A stretch of 64,000 bases of DNA from Paracyclopina nana (taxonomy: Eukaryota; Arthropoda; Copepoda; Cyclopoida; Cyclopettidae): assembly GCA_019096065.1 (NCBI GenBank), contig JAGUCH010000003.1, positions 9,734,001 through 9,798,000 on the forward strand, written 5' to 3'. Below, piece by piece: positions 11,000 to 23,200 of this stretch. The stretch's first letter is position 1. Each line of letters starts with the position of its first letter. A program made the translations under genes and the position numbers. The notes beneath the pieces are model-generated. The model saw only the letters and a program-made list of their open reading frames with translations. It was not told the DNA's origin and ran no database searches.

Positions 11000-13699
11000 T
11001 GGTAAAATGTGAAGGTTACCATTATGCCACAATATTCAATGTTCACAATAATTGATACTAATGGTGAAATTAATTATGGGGGAAAAAAGTCCAGATGCCA
11101 ACTGGTATACACATCCTATTTTCTACAGTACAATGGCCAATTGTAATTGGTTATTATGCCACAGAAATACCATATTAATCATGGTTATATTGCTATGACG
11201 GTGTGCTGTTGCTAAAGTAGGAAAGGGCCATTTTAATTAGGCTACAGCAACAACATGGTGGTCACGAAACGTAAAACTAGCAATACATATCAACTACAAA
11301 TAGTATGCAAAAGTGGCTTAGTGCCAGGTCAGCTCTAGTTTTGAATTTAAGCTCATTACAATGGGATTAGTTAGGAATCCTATAGCTTTTCATATATACT
11401 ATAAGTAGTGAGCACTTGAGCCTGTCTTTCCACATGAAGAAGATATACTAGCATGCATGGTTATTCTTTTAATAAAAGAAGTAGCTATACAGCTTTCCAT
11501 CTTCGGAAGGATTTGTCCTGCCATTTCCTGCAGAAAGTACTTTTATTATCAGAAAAGCAAAAGGAGATAGAATAACCACGTGGTTTTGTTTACGTTTCTT
11601 CTGTTGACGCTTTTTAGCTTCGCTTCGGAACTTTCTGCACTTGTCGCAACCTTTTAATGTAGTCAACCATGAATTATCAATTTTGCTTAGCTTCCTTACC
11701 TAATTTTTTGTACAATTTGGTTTAATTTGATTTGAAACAGAAATAAGGTGATAGAGCATTTTTTGTTCTTTTCTCAGAGATTTCTTTTGTGACTTTAGTT
11801 GATGAAGATACAAATATGTCAAGACCCAGCTCCCCTAGGGACATTTTCAGTTCCACTATAATACAAAGAGAAGACAAGGAGAGTAAGGCCTCTTTATTAT
11901 TATGAGATTAAGCTTAATGTCGTTTGTGTATTTCTGAGAGTCAATGCTTTAACATAAGTGGAGCTTCAAGAGCTCTGAATTTGCTTGGATTTCGACCCCA
12001 TTCCTAATTCTCTGAATACAAACAGAGAATGTAGTGTATTTCTTGGCTGAGCAGCAGTAAATGTTCAGTGTTGTGAGAACTCTGACTATATGGTTTAATT
12101 GTCCCTTGTGTGTGTGTGCATAATCATAAAAAAAGCGTAGAACTCGGAAACTAAACCGAGAATTGCTTTACATTCCATGTATTAAAGGCAGCTGGGAGAA
12201 AATTCAAAGTGGGACAGAAAAAATTGAATTATCTGGAGAAAAGGTCAAAAATAGTGCTTTTTCTTTCTATTCCACAGGCATGATGTGAAGTCAATTGAAG
12301 ATGAAAAAAAAGACTGCTGACAAAAAGGACATAGAAGTGTGGCCTTTTTTGCATGGGAGCAACTCCCACTGTGTTAGCTCCTTTAACTGCAGCCTTCTTC
12401 TTCCAAAGGATGATGATGCCAAGGCCACAGAGAAGAGAAGAAGTGAAAAAGAGCAATGATATTTACCAGTGATTGATCCACCATTGAAAAAGTGTCATGC
12501 CAACATCATCAGCTGAAGAGGATCCTGAAGAAGAAGAAGAACAAAATGTGATGGTTTCTAGTTTTTTCCCCCTTATCTTTTGAGGCGTGCACAAATTGCA
12601 ATGACACTCTTCTTCCAATAGATTTGCATTTTTCTAACCCAGCCAAGCCAGCAGGGAAAATTGAAAAGTATGTGGAGAAAAAACAGAGAGTTCCATTGTT
12701 TGTGTGGACAACAAGAAGCTCAGGCTGTATTTTGGCTGTATTTGGTGGCATCTCACATACCCTGCTGTAGCATAGTAGTAATGGCATAAAGCTTTCACAA
12801 AAATGATATGCTGATGTAAAAGCACATATACACAAGCAGGGACAATGCATTTATAACATTTGTCAAGTCTTATACTTTCACCAAAAGAGAAAGATCCATT
12901 CTTCCCCATTCAGATTACTTTCTATTACTACACTCCATTTATAAAATTGAATCAAAGTTGGCTTTCAGAAACTGAAAGTGGACAAATTCTTTCTTAGCAT
13001 AGCCAATATTCCAATTGGCTTGTTTAAGGAGCTTTTTCTGACTATTCTGGACTTTTGGTCCACCCCCCAAAAAAAAAAAAAAATGGTCCACTTGACTTGC
13101 ACTTTCATTTGGCAGAAAACTATAAAGATGGCAAAATGTAATAATGTGTTTGCATGATGCCACTACAACTACTAAAATACAAGCCCACATTGGACTAGGA
13201 GGGAACCACATCTCTCTCCCACTTTATGAGCACAACCACACAATTTATTTTTTAAAAGCTCCCAATCAGGCTCAAATTGGCCCAATGCTCTGAATAAAAT
13301 GTATGTTTGAATACAGGGATTTTATAACCATTTAGTCCCCAGTGTGCTATGCAAGATTTTATGTAGTTTGTGGTCTCCATGGCTTTTGGTCTTAGCTGCT
13401 ATCATAAAGTTTTTGATGAACATCGTAATTTCCTTTCTGTAGCTCCAGCAGAGAGTTTAGGTCAAAATGTGGGTTGCTCAGCAAATGAATACTTTTTTAT
13501 GCCAAACACTATCACACCCTAACCTAGATAACTAGGTTTTTCTTTTGTCTCATAAGAGAGAGAGGTAGGAGTGAAGCACTATAAATTTCTATCAAACCTT
13601 TTAGAAATTCGTCTTGGATCTAAAAGCTTTTGAACGAAAAAGTTTGGACCAGGACTCTTTTCATCTGTTTGCTTTATTGAAACCGTTGAAAGTAGGCAA
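11000..13699. other. Intergenic upstream of the Ly-6-like gene
   Basis: No gene was recognised. Points seen: a palindromic AACCACGTGGTT at about 11574-11585, a hairpin TTTCAGAAACTGAAA at 12963-12977 that may be a relic of repeat family A, and an A-run at about 13068-13083. Short frames at 12229-13211 on the minus strand show no domain features. Confidence 0.4.
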
Positions 13700-13773
13700 G
13701 GCGCCGTGGCTTAGTTGGTTAAAGCGCCTGTCTAGTAAACAGGAGATCGTGGGTTCGAATCCCGCCGGGGCCT
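13700..13773 (+). tRNA. tRNA-Thr (anticodon AGU)
   Basis: A 74-nt cloverleaf. Acceptor arm GGCGCCG pairs with CGGGGCC, discriminator U73. The anticodon loop CTAGTAA puts AGT at positions 34-36. The T arm is GTGGG-TTCGAAT-CCCGC with an intact B box GGTTCGAATCC. A T7 run right after the gene (13775 on) is a Pol III terminator. The acceptor stem has a G4-G69 mismatch, shared with the identical copy at 36544-36617. The gene lies about 370 bp upstream of the Ly-6-like start codon on the same strand. Confidence 0.95.
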
Positions 13774-13963
13774 ATTTTTTTCTCCTTAACTCCTTGAACT
13801 AAAAAAAAAATTGCTTCAGAGGAGAAGCTAGGAATAGATAGATGAGCACGTCCTTGATGAAGAAAGTACTAGCAACCATCAAGTGTGTAAGAAAAGCAAA
13901 AGTGGATGGCAAAAAGGCAAAGAAGAAGACGAAGGAGACGACGAGGGAGAAGAAGGAAGAGTC

Positions 13964-13970
13964 TATAAAA
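13964..13970 (+). promoter_or_regulatory. Candidate TATA box of the Ly-6-like gene
   Basis: TATAAAA lies 172 bp upstream of the ATG at 14142. Initiation about 30 bp downstream would give a 5' leader of about 145 nt. This favours the start at 14142 over the in-frame ATG at 13842, which lies upstream of the box. Position is the only evidence. Confidence 0.4.
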
Positions 13971-14141
13971 TATCGTGCCCCAAAGTGCCATAACGTGGAC
14001 CCATTAACCAAGATGATAGCTTCTAAGCACCAGAAGACAAAAAATAATGATAGGCGGACAATTGACGACAGCAGACACGAGTTTCGATTTAGGAATTGCC
14101 TCAGATTCGTGCTGACCCAACTCTTCACTTTGGGTGCTCAA

Positions 14142-14208
14142 ATGTCACCAACAACCCTGAAATTATTGCTCACAGCCATGACTATGGTCTCAGTTGCCTC
14201 TGAGGAAG
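14142..14208 (+). CDS. Ly-6-like gene, exon 1 (signal peptide)
   Basis: Starts ATG TCA CCA and encodes 22 residues plus one base. The donor is GAAG|GTAAGA at 14208/14209. The reading frame stays open upstream to an ATG at 13842, giving a lysine-rich extension. I chose 14142 because it places a hydrophobic signal sequence at the N terminus and lies downstream of a TATA box. The 13842 start remains possible. Confidence 0.75.
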
Positions 14209-17200
14209 GTAAGAAACTTTTCTCATTTTTTCACTCTCTCAGGTCAAGGAGCAGTGGGAATCATCTTCTATTTTTGCTATTTTTAGACTTTTAAAAATAG
14301 AGCCCTGCTTTTCCTGCCAATTAATCCCAGATGATTCGAGTATCATTGATGGCAGGCTTTGCATAAGCTGCAAATCTCCCATGCAAATTGAGAAGCACCA
14401 CCATTGTGTGCACTATTTATATGTATGAAAAAATAGGGATTAGTAGAAGCAGCAGTCAATAAATGGCTTATTGAGGAGCCTTTGTGTTTTCTGGCAAGCC
14501 ATAAAAAGATTGCAGATTGCAACAATAAAACAGAACATTTGCGGAGCTGCTTTCTCTGGCTTTTGGCACACTGTGCTGCCAAAGCCCAAGGCTATACACA
14601 ATTTTAACTGCAAACTCATTATGCTTTGACCCTGCTCTCCTCCCCTTGCACAATGAGACGAGAAAATAAAGGCCTTCTCCACTTCTTCAAAAGCCACTGA
14701 ATGGCTGAAAGAGAAGAAGAAAAGTTTCGCCTTTTCACCACACACAGCACCAATTTCAAAGAGGGCATAAGAATAATTCCTTTTTCAACAGTGACATTCA
14801 TTGGCAACCTTAAATAAGGCAATTAAAAATATTAGAAATGTTCACTAAGGCAAAAGCTTAAAAAATGTGGACACTTCATTTAGTTTCCTCTTAAACATTC
14901 AAGTGTATTTAATGTGACGTTCATCTATAGAACGTCACATTAAATACACTTGAATGTCACATTAAATACTGAAGCAGCTAGTATGGATACAGGAGGAAAC
15001 TCAATGAAATGGCACACAAACAAAGAGCAAAAAAATAATATCTGAAAATTGCTAGCAACATACAGCAGCCTTTTTTTGCACATTGGTCTTGTTGTCTTGT
15101 TTTAGCCAAAAGCAATATAGATAGTCGTGAGTTTTCGTGGCAGGTCCTAAAAAGGAGAAGTATAGCATTGGTGGAAACCACTCGTGATTTTTTACTTTCA
15201 ATCGTGCGTGACTTCCCAGGTTTGGTCGACAAATCGTCGCCAATGATGAAATCGACAGTGGCAGCTTAAAAAATGATGGAGGATCTAATAAAAAGCCTTG
15301 ACCTGAAATGGAATTTATAGCAGCCAAAAAAAGGAGGGAATTGCCTTGTTAGTGGCCGGCTATTTTTTTCCGCCAAGGAAAAAAGCATGTTTTCATTCTT
15401 TCATTGGTGTAATCATAGGCTCCCATTTTGCAGCAAAAAAGTGCTTTTTAAAAAACTTACCACTCAATTTGAAGGTTATATTTGAAACTACTTTCGTCAA
15501 TGCTTGTAAAAGATCAGGAAGCTTTTTCGTGTTGCTCAAAAAAGTGCCAATTATAGAGCAATTCCGTAAGTAACTTCAATTCGTTAATTTTTCGCCCAAA
15601 ATCGCCGATTTAGCGGGGTCGCCCAAAATCCCTTGCTAATAACGCTGCGCTTGTTTGTTTACGTTTTACGCTTGAAGGGGGAAAACGCGTGTGCGCGCGC
15701 GAGTGCGCGGTGTTTCATTCCGAGAGTTCAATGCTACATAACCAGTTCGAAAACTAAGACAATCACAGTCAAAATCTAACAATCAAGTTATTAAGCTTCA
15801 TCTACCTATTTTTTTTTTTTTCAGGAATATAGCATTATTTTTTCGCAGGTTTTTTCTCATTTTTTCATCAATTTCACTACTGCTGATTATCACGTGAAGT
15901 CAGAATAAAATAAGCAAAAGTTGCCTTAGAATTTACTAACAATTTTGCGAATCTGGTTCTTAATGAAAACCGACCAATCAGACGGCAGATTCAAATGTTT
16001 GCTTGACTAGTGAGCGTTGGTCAGCGAAACTGCTTTTAAAGGGGATGTCTCAGAATCGGCATTTGGCGCGCGGGATTTCTCCACATATACATAAGAGGAC
16101 AGAAGCGAAGTTTAGCGAGCTGCTGCTGCAGCCTCGCTACTGACCTTTTGTACATGCGGAGAAATCCCGCGCGCCAAATCCCGATTTTGAGACATCCCCT
16201 TTGAAACGTGGGTTACAAAGAGCGATTCATTACCAAGCAATCGCGAATTCTAGACCTCTGCAAAGAAGTAGAGATGTGCCTTTGCAAAATTGGCAAACTG
16301 TGTGAAATTCTAACGGCCAAACTTATCGCTTCACATAGCTAAGAGACGTGTGGTAAAGTTTCACTTAAAATCTGGCCAGATACTGTTGAATTTAAAAGGT
16401 AAGCATACATATTTGGCAATTTGCTAAACATCTCTTGAAATAATTTGCAACCCTTCTGAAGTCCTCAATTCAAAAGCTACATAATTTCACATTACAAAAA
16501 GAAGGGCTATCCAGATTCAAAGTACTTGTTTGACTGGATACATTTCACCAACTAATGTATTTGGTGTAGCTCCAAGGATGCTTGGTGCTTTGGTGTTTTT
16601 GGCAGATTAAGGTTGTTACTTTGTTATCATTATTAGCAGACGACCAAGACCAGCAACGTCATGGCCAACTTTGTCTGGACACAAAGTTGTATCCAGCACA
16701 AAAATGTATTTTGTCAGTAGTTGGATGTATTGTGTAATTAAGAGCTCATCCAACTTTCAGTCAATTGTATAATTCATCAAGCAAGAAACTGGAGCAACTT
16801 TTGATGTACTATTTCAGATCATGCCTGTATTTTTTAGCAGACAAATGGCTTTTTAGCCCACAAACAGTAGAAATGTATTCACAAGTCTCCATGAAGATCA
16901 AAGAAGCTAGGAGGAATATGTCAAAAGGTGGTTTCCATGTCAAATGAGCTACTCAATTAACTTATTTTGCCGTATATTAATCATTAGTAAGGGGGTAAAT
17001 GAGTTTTGACATTGCTAGCAAGGATGTGTGACATGCTATTACTTATTTATATCAATGAGAGTAAGGCCCCCTGTCACTGTAAGCAATTTCCTTGCTTTGT
17101 GGGGCGAACTAAAGGAAAAAACCACCTTTCTTTGTGTGTCCTTCCACTCTGTGAAGGCTTTTTAAGGTCTCTTCTTCTTCATCCATGATTTTCCAGGTCT

Positions 17201-20200
17201 GATGAGGATATCCATGATTTATAGTGGCTAGCTCACTGCTTCAGAGCTTGATCAAGATCTTTTTAGTGTAATTGAATAATTCATTATGGGCATTAGTAAG
17301 TTGAGTAGTGTATTGTGCCAGAAGTGGGATTCGAGAACTTTTGAGCTATTGTCTTCAGATTGAGCTATTATACCTCAATTAGTGCATTGATCATCTGCAT
17401 ATTGTATCAAAATAATGCCGTAAGAATACATTTTTTGTCCATTTTCAGTTTAAGGTACTGAATTTTAATTGCTGAGGTGACAGCTGAGTCTCATTATGCC
17501 AGAGTGATTGGCCTTGAGAGCATGAGTAGACCAAAAAATTGTATCGAAGGGCTATTTTGAAAATGTCGATAAATTTCTCTCTTGGATGAACACCTTAAAA
17601 GGGGTTTCGGTATATTCCACTAGTACTCGTCATCAGTTGGCGACTGGTGGAGTTGGCCAAACACTCAGATCTCGTTCAAGGCATTCTCAAAGCATGAATA
17701 TGTTATGAGCCAACAGCAGCACTGAGAGCTTATCCTGCAAAGCCACACTTCAGTTCAACTTAAATATCTACGAGCAAGCCTGATAGGAAAGCATTCATTC
17801 CACTACTTGGTGGTTGTGCCAATAAAATTGATTGATACCCACTTCTGCCATGAAGTGTGGCACTTCATTTGATTACTTAGCACTCAGAATGAAGCTGCTA
17901 TGAAAGTGCTTCGACAATTTTGGCCTTTACAAAAAATTGGCAAATTAATGTAAAAAAGCGTTGTGGTAACCTTGGTAATAAACTAATGTGGTGTTAAGCT
18001 TTGAAATCAGAGCTGAATCGACATTTCGGCTTTTGTGGTAGGATACAATTTTTTGACCGAATACAGATCTTGAAACAAATAGCTCAAAACTGAGACTCGA
18101 TGATCATCCTTCATATTTGTTTTCAGTTTCCAAAGCTGAAACTCAACACAATTGTAAATTGTTGCTTTCGTTAAGAGTTTTCTTAGACAAAGCTTGAATA
18201 GCGATTGTGAAAGCATATTGCTAAAGTTCTTCCTGATTAATGATTTTGATGAAAAGAAAAAGTTGTAGTAGTAGTTATGCCAGTATTTTGGCATCATCAA
18301 TCTTTTACCCAATGAGAGCCATAGCTTTGCTTATTAATACTAAGGTCACACACATAGCAGTTAGTGGGCCTTCCTAGTACATCTTGATGATGATAATGAT
18401 GTCATCCTCTTGAAATGGCCTCAGTGCTGAGGACACAACCCATTAGGGGATTACTCTAAATGGCCTCCATAACTTCATTTACAGATAATTGTTCTTAACA
18501 CCATGTGGCCCATTCGGGCCCAATTGCATGCAGCCTTCTTGTAGAATGTTAAAGTCAGCTAGAAAAGCCTGGTGCCATTAATCACCCTGATTTTTCCTCT
18601 GTATTATGCGACGTTCATTAAAGCAGTCATGGACAATCTTGACGCAAGCCAACATAACACATTTGTGTTGAATTTCAGCTTGAGAAACTGAAAGCAAACA
18701 TGAGGGAAAGTCACTCAGTCTCATTAATCACTGATTTGTTTCGAGAAATGTATTCGGTCAAAAAATTGTGCCTTACGACAAAAACCAAAAGTTCGTCAAA
18801 TCCTTTTTTATGCAATTTATTTTCAATATTTTCTGTGTTAAAGCTGTTAGACAGTGACCAAGTTCTCTCAAGCTTGGATGACAGCTAACCTTGGCTATTT
18901 ATGTGTATGTAATTTGCAGCTGAGCTGGAGAAAGTTTCCATTGAAAATGGGCTCATGTTCAGTGCGCAAATTTGCTTGCTACAAAAGTTCTTTGCTGCAA
19001 GGTGGGCTTTCTTGACATGGGCAAAGGGCTTTTTAGTATTGTGAAGAATATGCTTAGGACATGACCGTAAAAGGTACAGTGGAAGAAGAAGGACTCTTTC
19101 CGCCATCGTGCCAAACAAAGCATCATCCTCTGAGTAGGTTCTGGTATGATGATCATGCAGATTGCATCTCTCAGTGAATAATGCTTTCCTTGCCCAGATC
19201 ATGGCAAAAGATACCAAAACTCTTCAGCTATCTCTATTTGACCACCAATTGAGTCCTCTCAGTTTCTAAAATTAAATTAAGTTTGCTCTCCAAAATTCTA
19301 AAAAAATCCACTGTGTACTGAGGAAGAAAAATTATTTTGGTGGCACTGCTAGTATGAAGCAAGGATGATTTCCCACGTCCTGTAGCAATAAATGTATCCG
19401 GAAATGAATGACCATTGCTTTTTTGATATAATGCCCATTAACTCATCCTTCTATAGTATATTACTTTTTGCGTCATTTTTCCAGTTTCCGGGGGCTTACA
19501 GTGCTACACAGACGTCGAAGGCAAGACAATCGTCACGTGCAACGAGTTGGAGGGCTTCAAGACTTGTTTCGTCAAATACAACGACAGTAAGTAAAATACA
19601 GCATAACTTTGAGCGGTGTTCACCTGCCACAAAATATGTTTCCAACCTTTTGGGTTCGTTTTTGGCATTTCAAAAATTGTGCTTACTTTGGCTTGGCAGA
19701 TGAGCAGGGCACATAATCTGCTCATATTTGTCCACGTCCTTTTTACTTTACTCATTTCAAAGTTAAATGGGAGCCAATAAGTCAGGCAGGCTTAGAAAAT
19801 GGCTAGTAAAAGGGAGAAGGGGCTGGCTGTCACACTCGGAGTAGGACGACACATTTTCTGGTCTTGTATGATTTAGCGAAGGACATTAACTTTGCTAAAT
19901 GTGTCAGAAAAAAGAGCCAAGAAACTAGAAAGAATAGGGGCTGAAAAGTGACACTCATTATGACATTTTCCATGGGCAAAATATTCCAAATGGAATTATT
20001 GCAAAAAAGTAGTGAAAAGAGAGTTGTGATTTTCCAATCCCCATCACATCTCAGCTAGAGAGTAAATAAAGAATGTGGATAGTGGTAGTTATTAGTCTTC
20101 CATGTGGCGTTCATCTGCTTTAGTTGGTTGTATTATAATTTTACTGTATTTTACTATATTTTACATTACTATATTTTTACTTTTAGTAGGCCTTTAAGTC

Positions 20201-23200
20201 AAATTATAAGAGTATCAGGGTCGAATAATTTAGATACATTTTTATGGAACTAATAAGAAAGTAATAAGACTCAATTCAATTGTAGCTAATTCAGTTTCCA
20301 AAACTGGAAGTGAACTCAAGAGCAAACCATTTGCCTATGTCTATATATCTCCTTCAGCTCAGCAGATGAACGGGGCATTATAAAGCCATATAATTTTTAT
20401 GACGGTGGTGGCAATCTGCAGGCAGAGGAACGCTGCAGCCATCATTCATTCATTGCTTTTGCAAGCCCAAGCCAAAGTAGAACAACTTAATCAGAGGGCC
20501 AATTGTGTATAAGGCCATTGGAAGGAGCCAACTAGGATACCCATATGCTCTGAATATGTTAAGGGCCAAAATTGGCCATTCCAGGTATGCACCGAGTTAA
20601 TATTGGATCCAAATGTGTGACAAACTTGGTGTGGCCATTAACTTAATCCCTCTGGAGGGAAATCTTAGCCTAAAATCAGCTAAGCTTGAAATGGTTTCGC
20701 CCATGAGCGATATATACCACCATTTTTGTTGCCTTGCAATTTTTTACCATGGTATATGCTCTGTAGTGTACCAGCAGCAGCGCGGTCATCATTAGCAGTG
20801 AAGCACGCTTCCCAGTCCAGCCTACGATGATTGCCCATGCACGAGTAATTCACAAAATAGTACAACAACAAAATCACGAGCACACCTAGAGTCTGACCCA
20901 TAAAAAGTGAAACTCTAGAGTCTGACCCATAGAAAGTGAAACTCAAGAGTCTGACCCATAAAAAGTGAAACTCTAGAGGCTGACCCATAAAAAGTGAAAC
21001 TCTAGAGTCTGACCCATAAAAAGTGAAACTCTTCTGTAAATTGAGTCTGATTCATGGAAACATGAATTTAGGTTGGCTTGTAGGCAATAGGCCGAAATTC
21101 AGGACTAAAAATGTGATATGTTCTGATTTGCATGCATCAGACTCTAGAACGAGTGAGGAGAAAATGTCTTCATTTTTGGCTGCTTCTTTGGTGTGATGAT
21201 GAATTTCCTGCATAGATGGTTTTTTCAGCTTTAAGCTTTTTCCAGAGAATCGAGGGGAAAAGCACTTGAAAGGGCTCAATGAAGAGAACTAGATAAGCAA
21301 TTCAAAGGCCTCAACTTGTGATATTATTAAAGATGATGATGGTGAAAGTCTTCAACTTTGCCGGAGTGAAAGCGTATTGATGGACCTTGAATGTAGTACT
21401 ATAGGCCTGCTTATTTCACATCCACAGCAGCTTATACTAATTACCAACCTTTACCAGTGCCAAAATCTTGGCTATGGAGCCCTGTTCCCCTTGGCAAGAA
21501 CAACATGCTTGCTTGGCATGAAAATGCCTAGATTCGTACCCAAGAAGGACATTTTTTCATCAAAGCCTTTCTTGGATATATTCCTCCTTTTCTAAAAAGC
21601 TACATAAATGCGGTAAAAGAGAAAGCCCTAGTGCTTTTCAATTGTACGACATAGTTTTCATCTTTTGAAAGAATAAAATGCATTTTTATTTTTTCGCAAA
21701 TTCCAGAGGGTTCAAATCAAATTGCACAATAATGATACTCGATTGCCAACTCTCCAATTTGCTTTCAGTCTCCAAGACTGAAACTGAATAAGAGTCCCTT
21801 TCGTCAAGACTTTTGCTCTGTCAACAGTACACTGAAGTATTTGAAATACAGTGCTGTATCGAGGGAGGGTGGTATACATAGCATCTTTGATCATGAGTCA
21901 TTGGTCTGCGTCTCAAGATCAAATGGCTGGTCTTTTTCTGCATGCTTTTGATGTGGATGATGCACACTTCGTTGCTAGAGCTTTATATAAGTGAATTCAG
22001 CCAGTGAAGCTTCAGGAATTCGTCTAGTGTAGGAATAGTAGTTGACTGGCTGGAAAATGGCGAACATTTTCTTAGCAGCATGCAGTAGTCAATTCCTTTC
22101 AAAATTCATTTCCCCAAAGGCATGGCTGTATAGTAGAGTAGTAGTAGCTTACAAGCTAGGCAGTCAAGTGTAGTAGTGGCAATACACATATACTAGCCTC
22201 GTAGCATGCGTAGAAGAGCACCAAAAGAGCAATATTGTGTGAGAATACCACTACTGCACTCTCATATCAACACTTCTCTCATAAAGTAGACGCGAGGTCG
22301 AGAATGCTGATTTCTGATTTTGCATGGCCATGGCCATGGCGGCGGTAAACAAAGCTTGCTCTGCATCAAGCTCCAAATTCAATAATCTTTCGGGCTGCTG
22401 TAGGCTTTCTATTTAATCAGATTGAAATTTTCACAATTCACGTCATAGGAATACATTTTAACTGACTAATTTCAGTTTGAGGGCCTGAAAGCAAAATTGG
22501 AAGATCACATTTGACTCTCATTAGTTTGAAATTTGACATTTTTCCAAAAAATGCTTCGAAGGGCAAAAAAGGTGAAAGCTAAGTTGTCGTCAAGAATTGA
22601 CCTGCACATGGTTTCATGGCCCACGAAAGCACTTTTTTGGGCACATTTATGCTGGAAGAAGTTCTACGTACCTCATGTAGTTATAATGACTTGACAGAAA
22701 GTTATGGAAATGCATAGAGTTCCCCCCAAAACTTGGTTTTTAACTTGACCCCAAGTTGGGCCATTGAAAATCTGTGCTGCTTGTTGGCAGTGTTACCAGC
22801 AGCAGCCTTCTTCTACCCATGTAGTTATAGTTTGAGGAGTTGTGGAAGTGAGGCACAAATTGTTATTATTATGGCTTTTGGTGGGAAAACTTTCCCTTGC
22901 TAGCTAGCTTGCTAGTTGCCAACTTTCAGCATCGGAACCATACAAGAAGAAGCCAGCTTTGCCATAGAAGAGTAGTGCTATTCCTTGCAGAAATGTCTTC
23001 TTTTCCAAATGAGGGCAAAAATTGGCATGTTGCAATATTATGGGAAAGTTGCACTTTGCAGCCACCAAGTTTATTACTGGATAATTTCGTGATGGTGGTG
23101 CTTGTTTTCCATTATGGCAAACCGACTAGCTTTTTTGTGTAAAATGCCGACATTCATTCAAATTGAGTGTGCTATTTGCACTTTCGGATACTGAAAGCAA

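Larger units (their letters stand above)
14209..19484 (+). other. Intron 1 of the Ly-6-like gene
   Basis: A 5,276-bp phase-1 intron, GTAAGA at the donor and TTTTTCCAG at the acceptor. It contains a perfect 28-bp-arm palindrome (14895-14957), a CpG-rich patch (about 15590-15720), a 165-bp inverted-repeat element (16038-16202) and several family A elements. The remaining sequence shows nothing I can assign. Confidence 0.75.

Noticed and set aside
16038-16202. TTAA target duplication for the 165-bp fold-back
   Set aside because: Flanks read TTAA and TTGA, so the duplication is not exact and the assignment is not supported.
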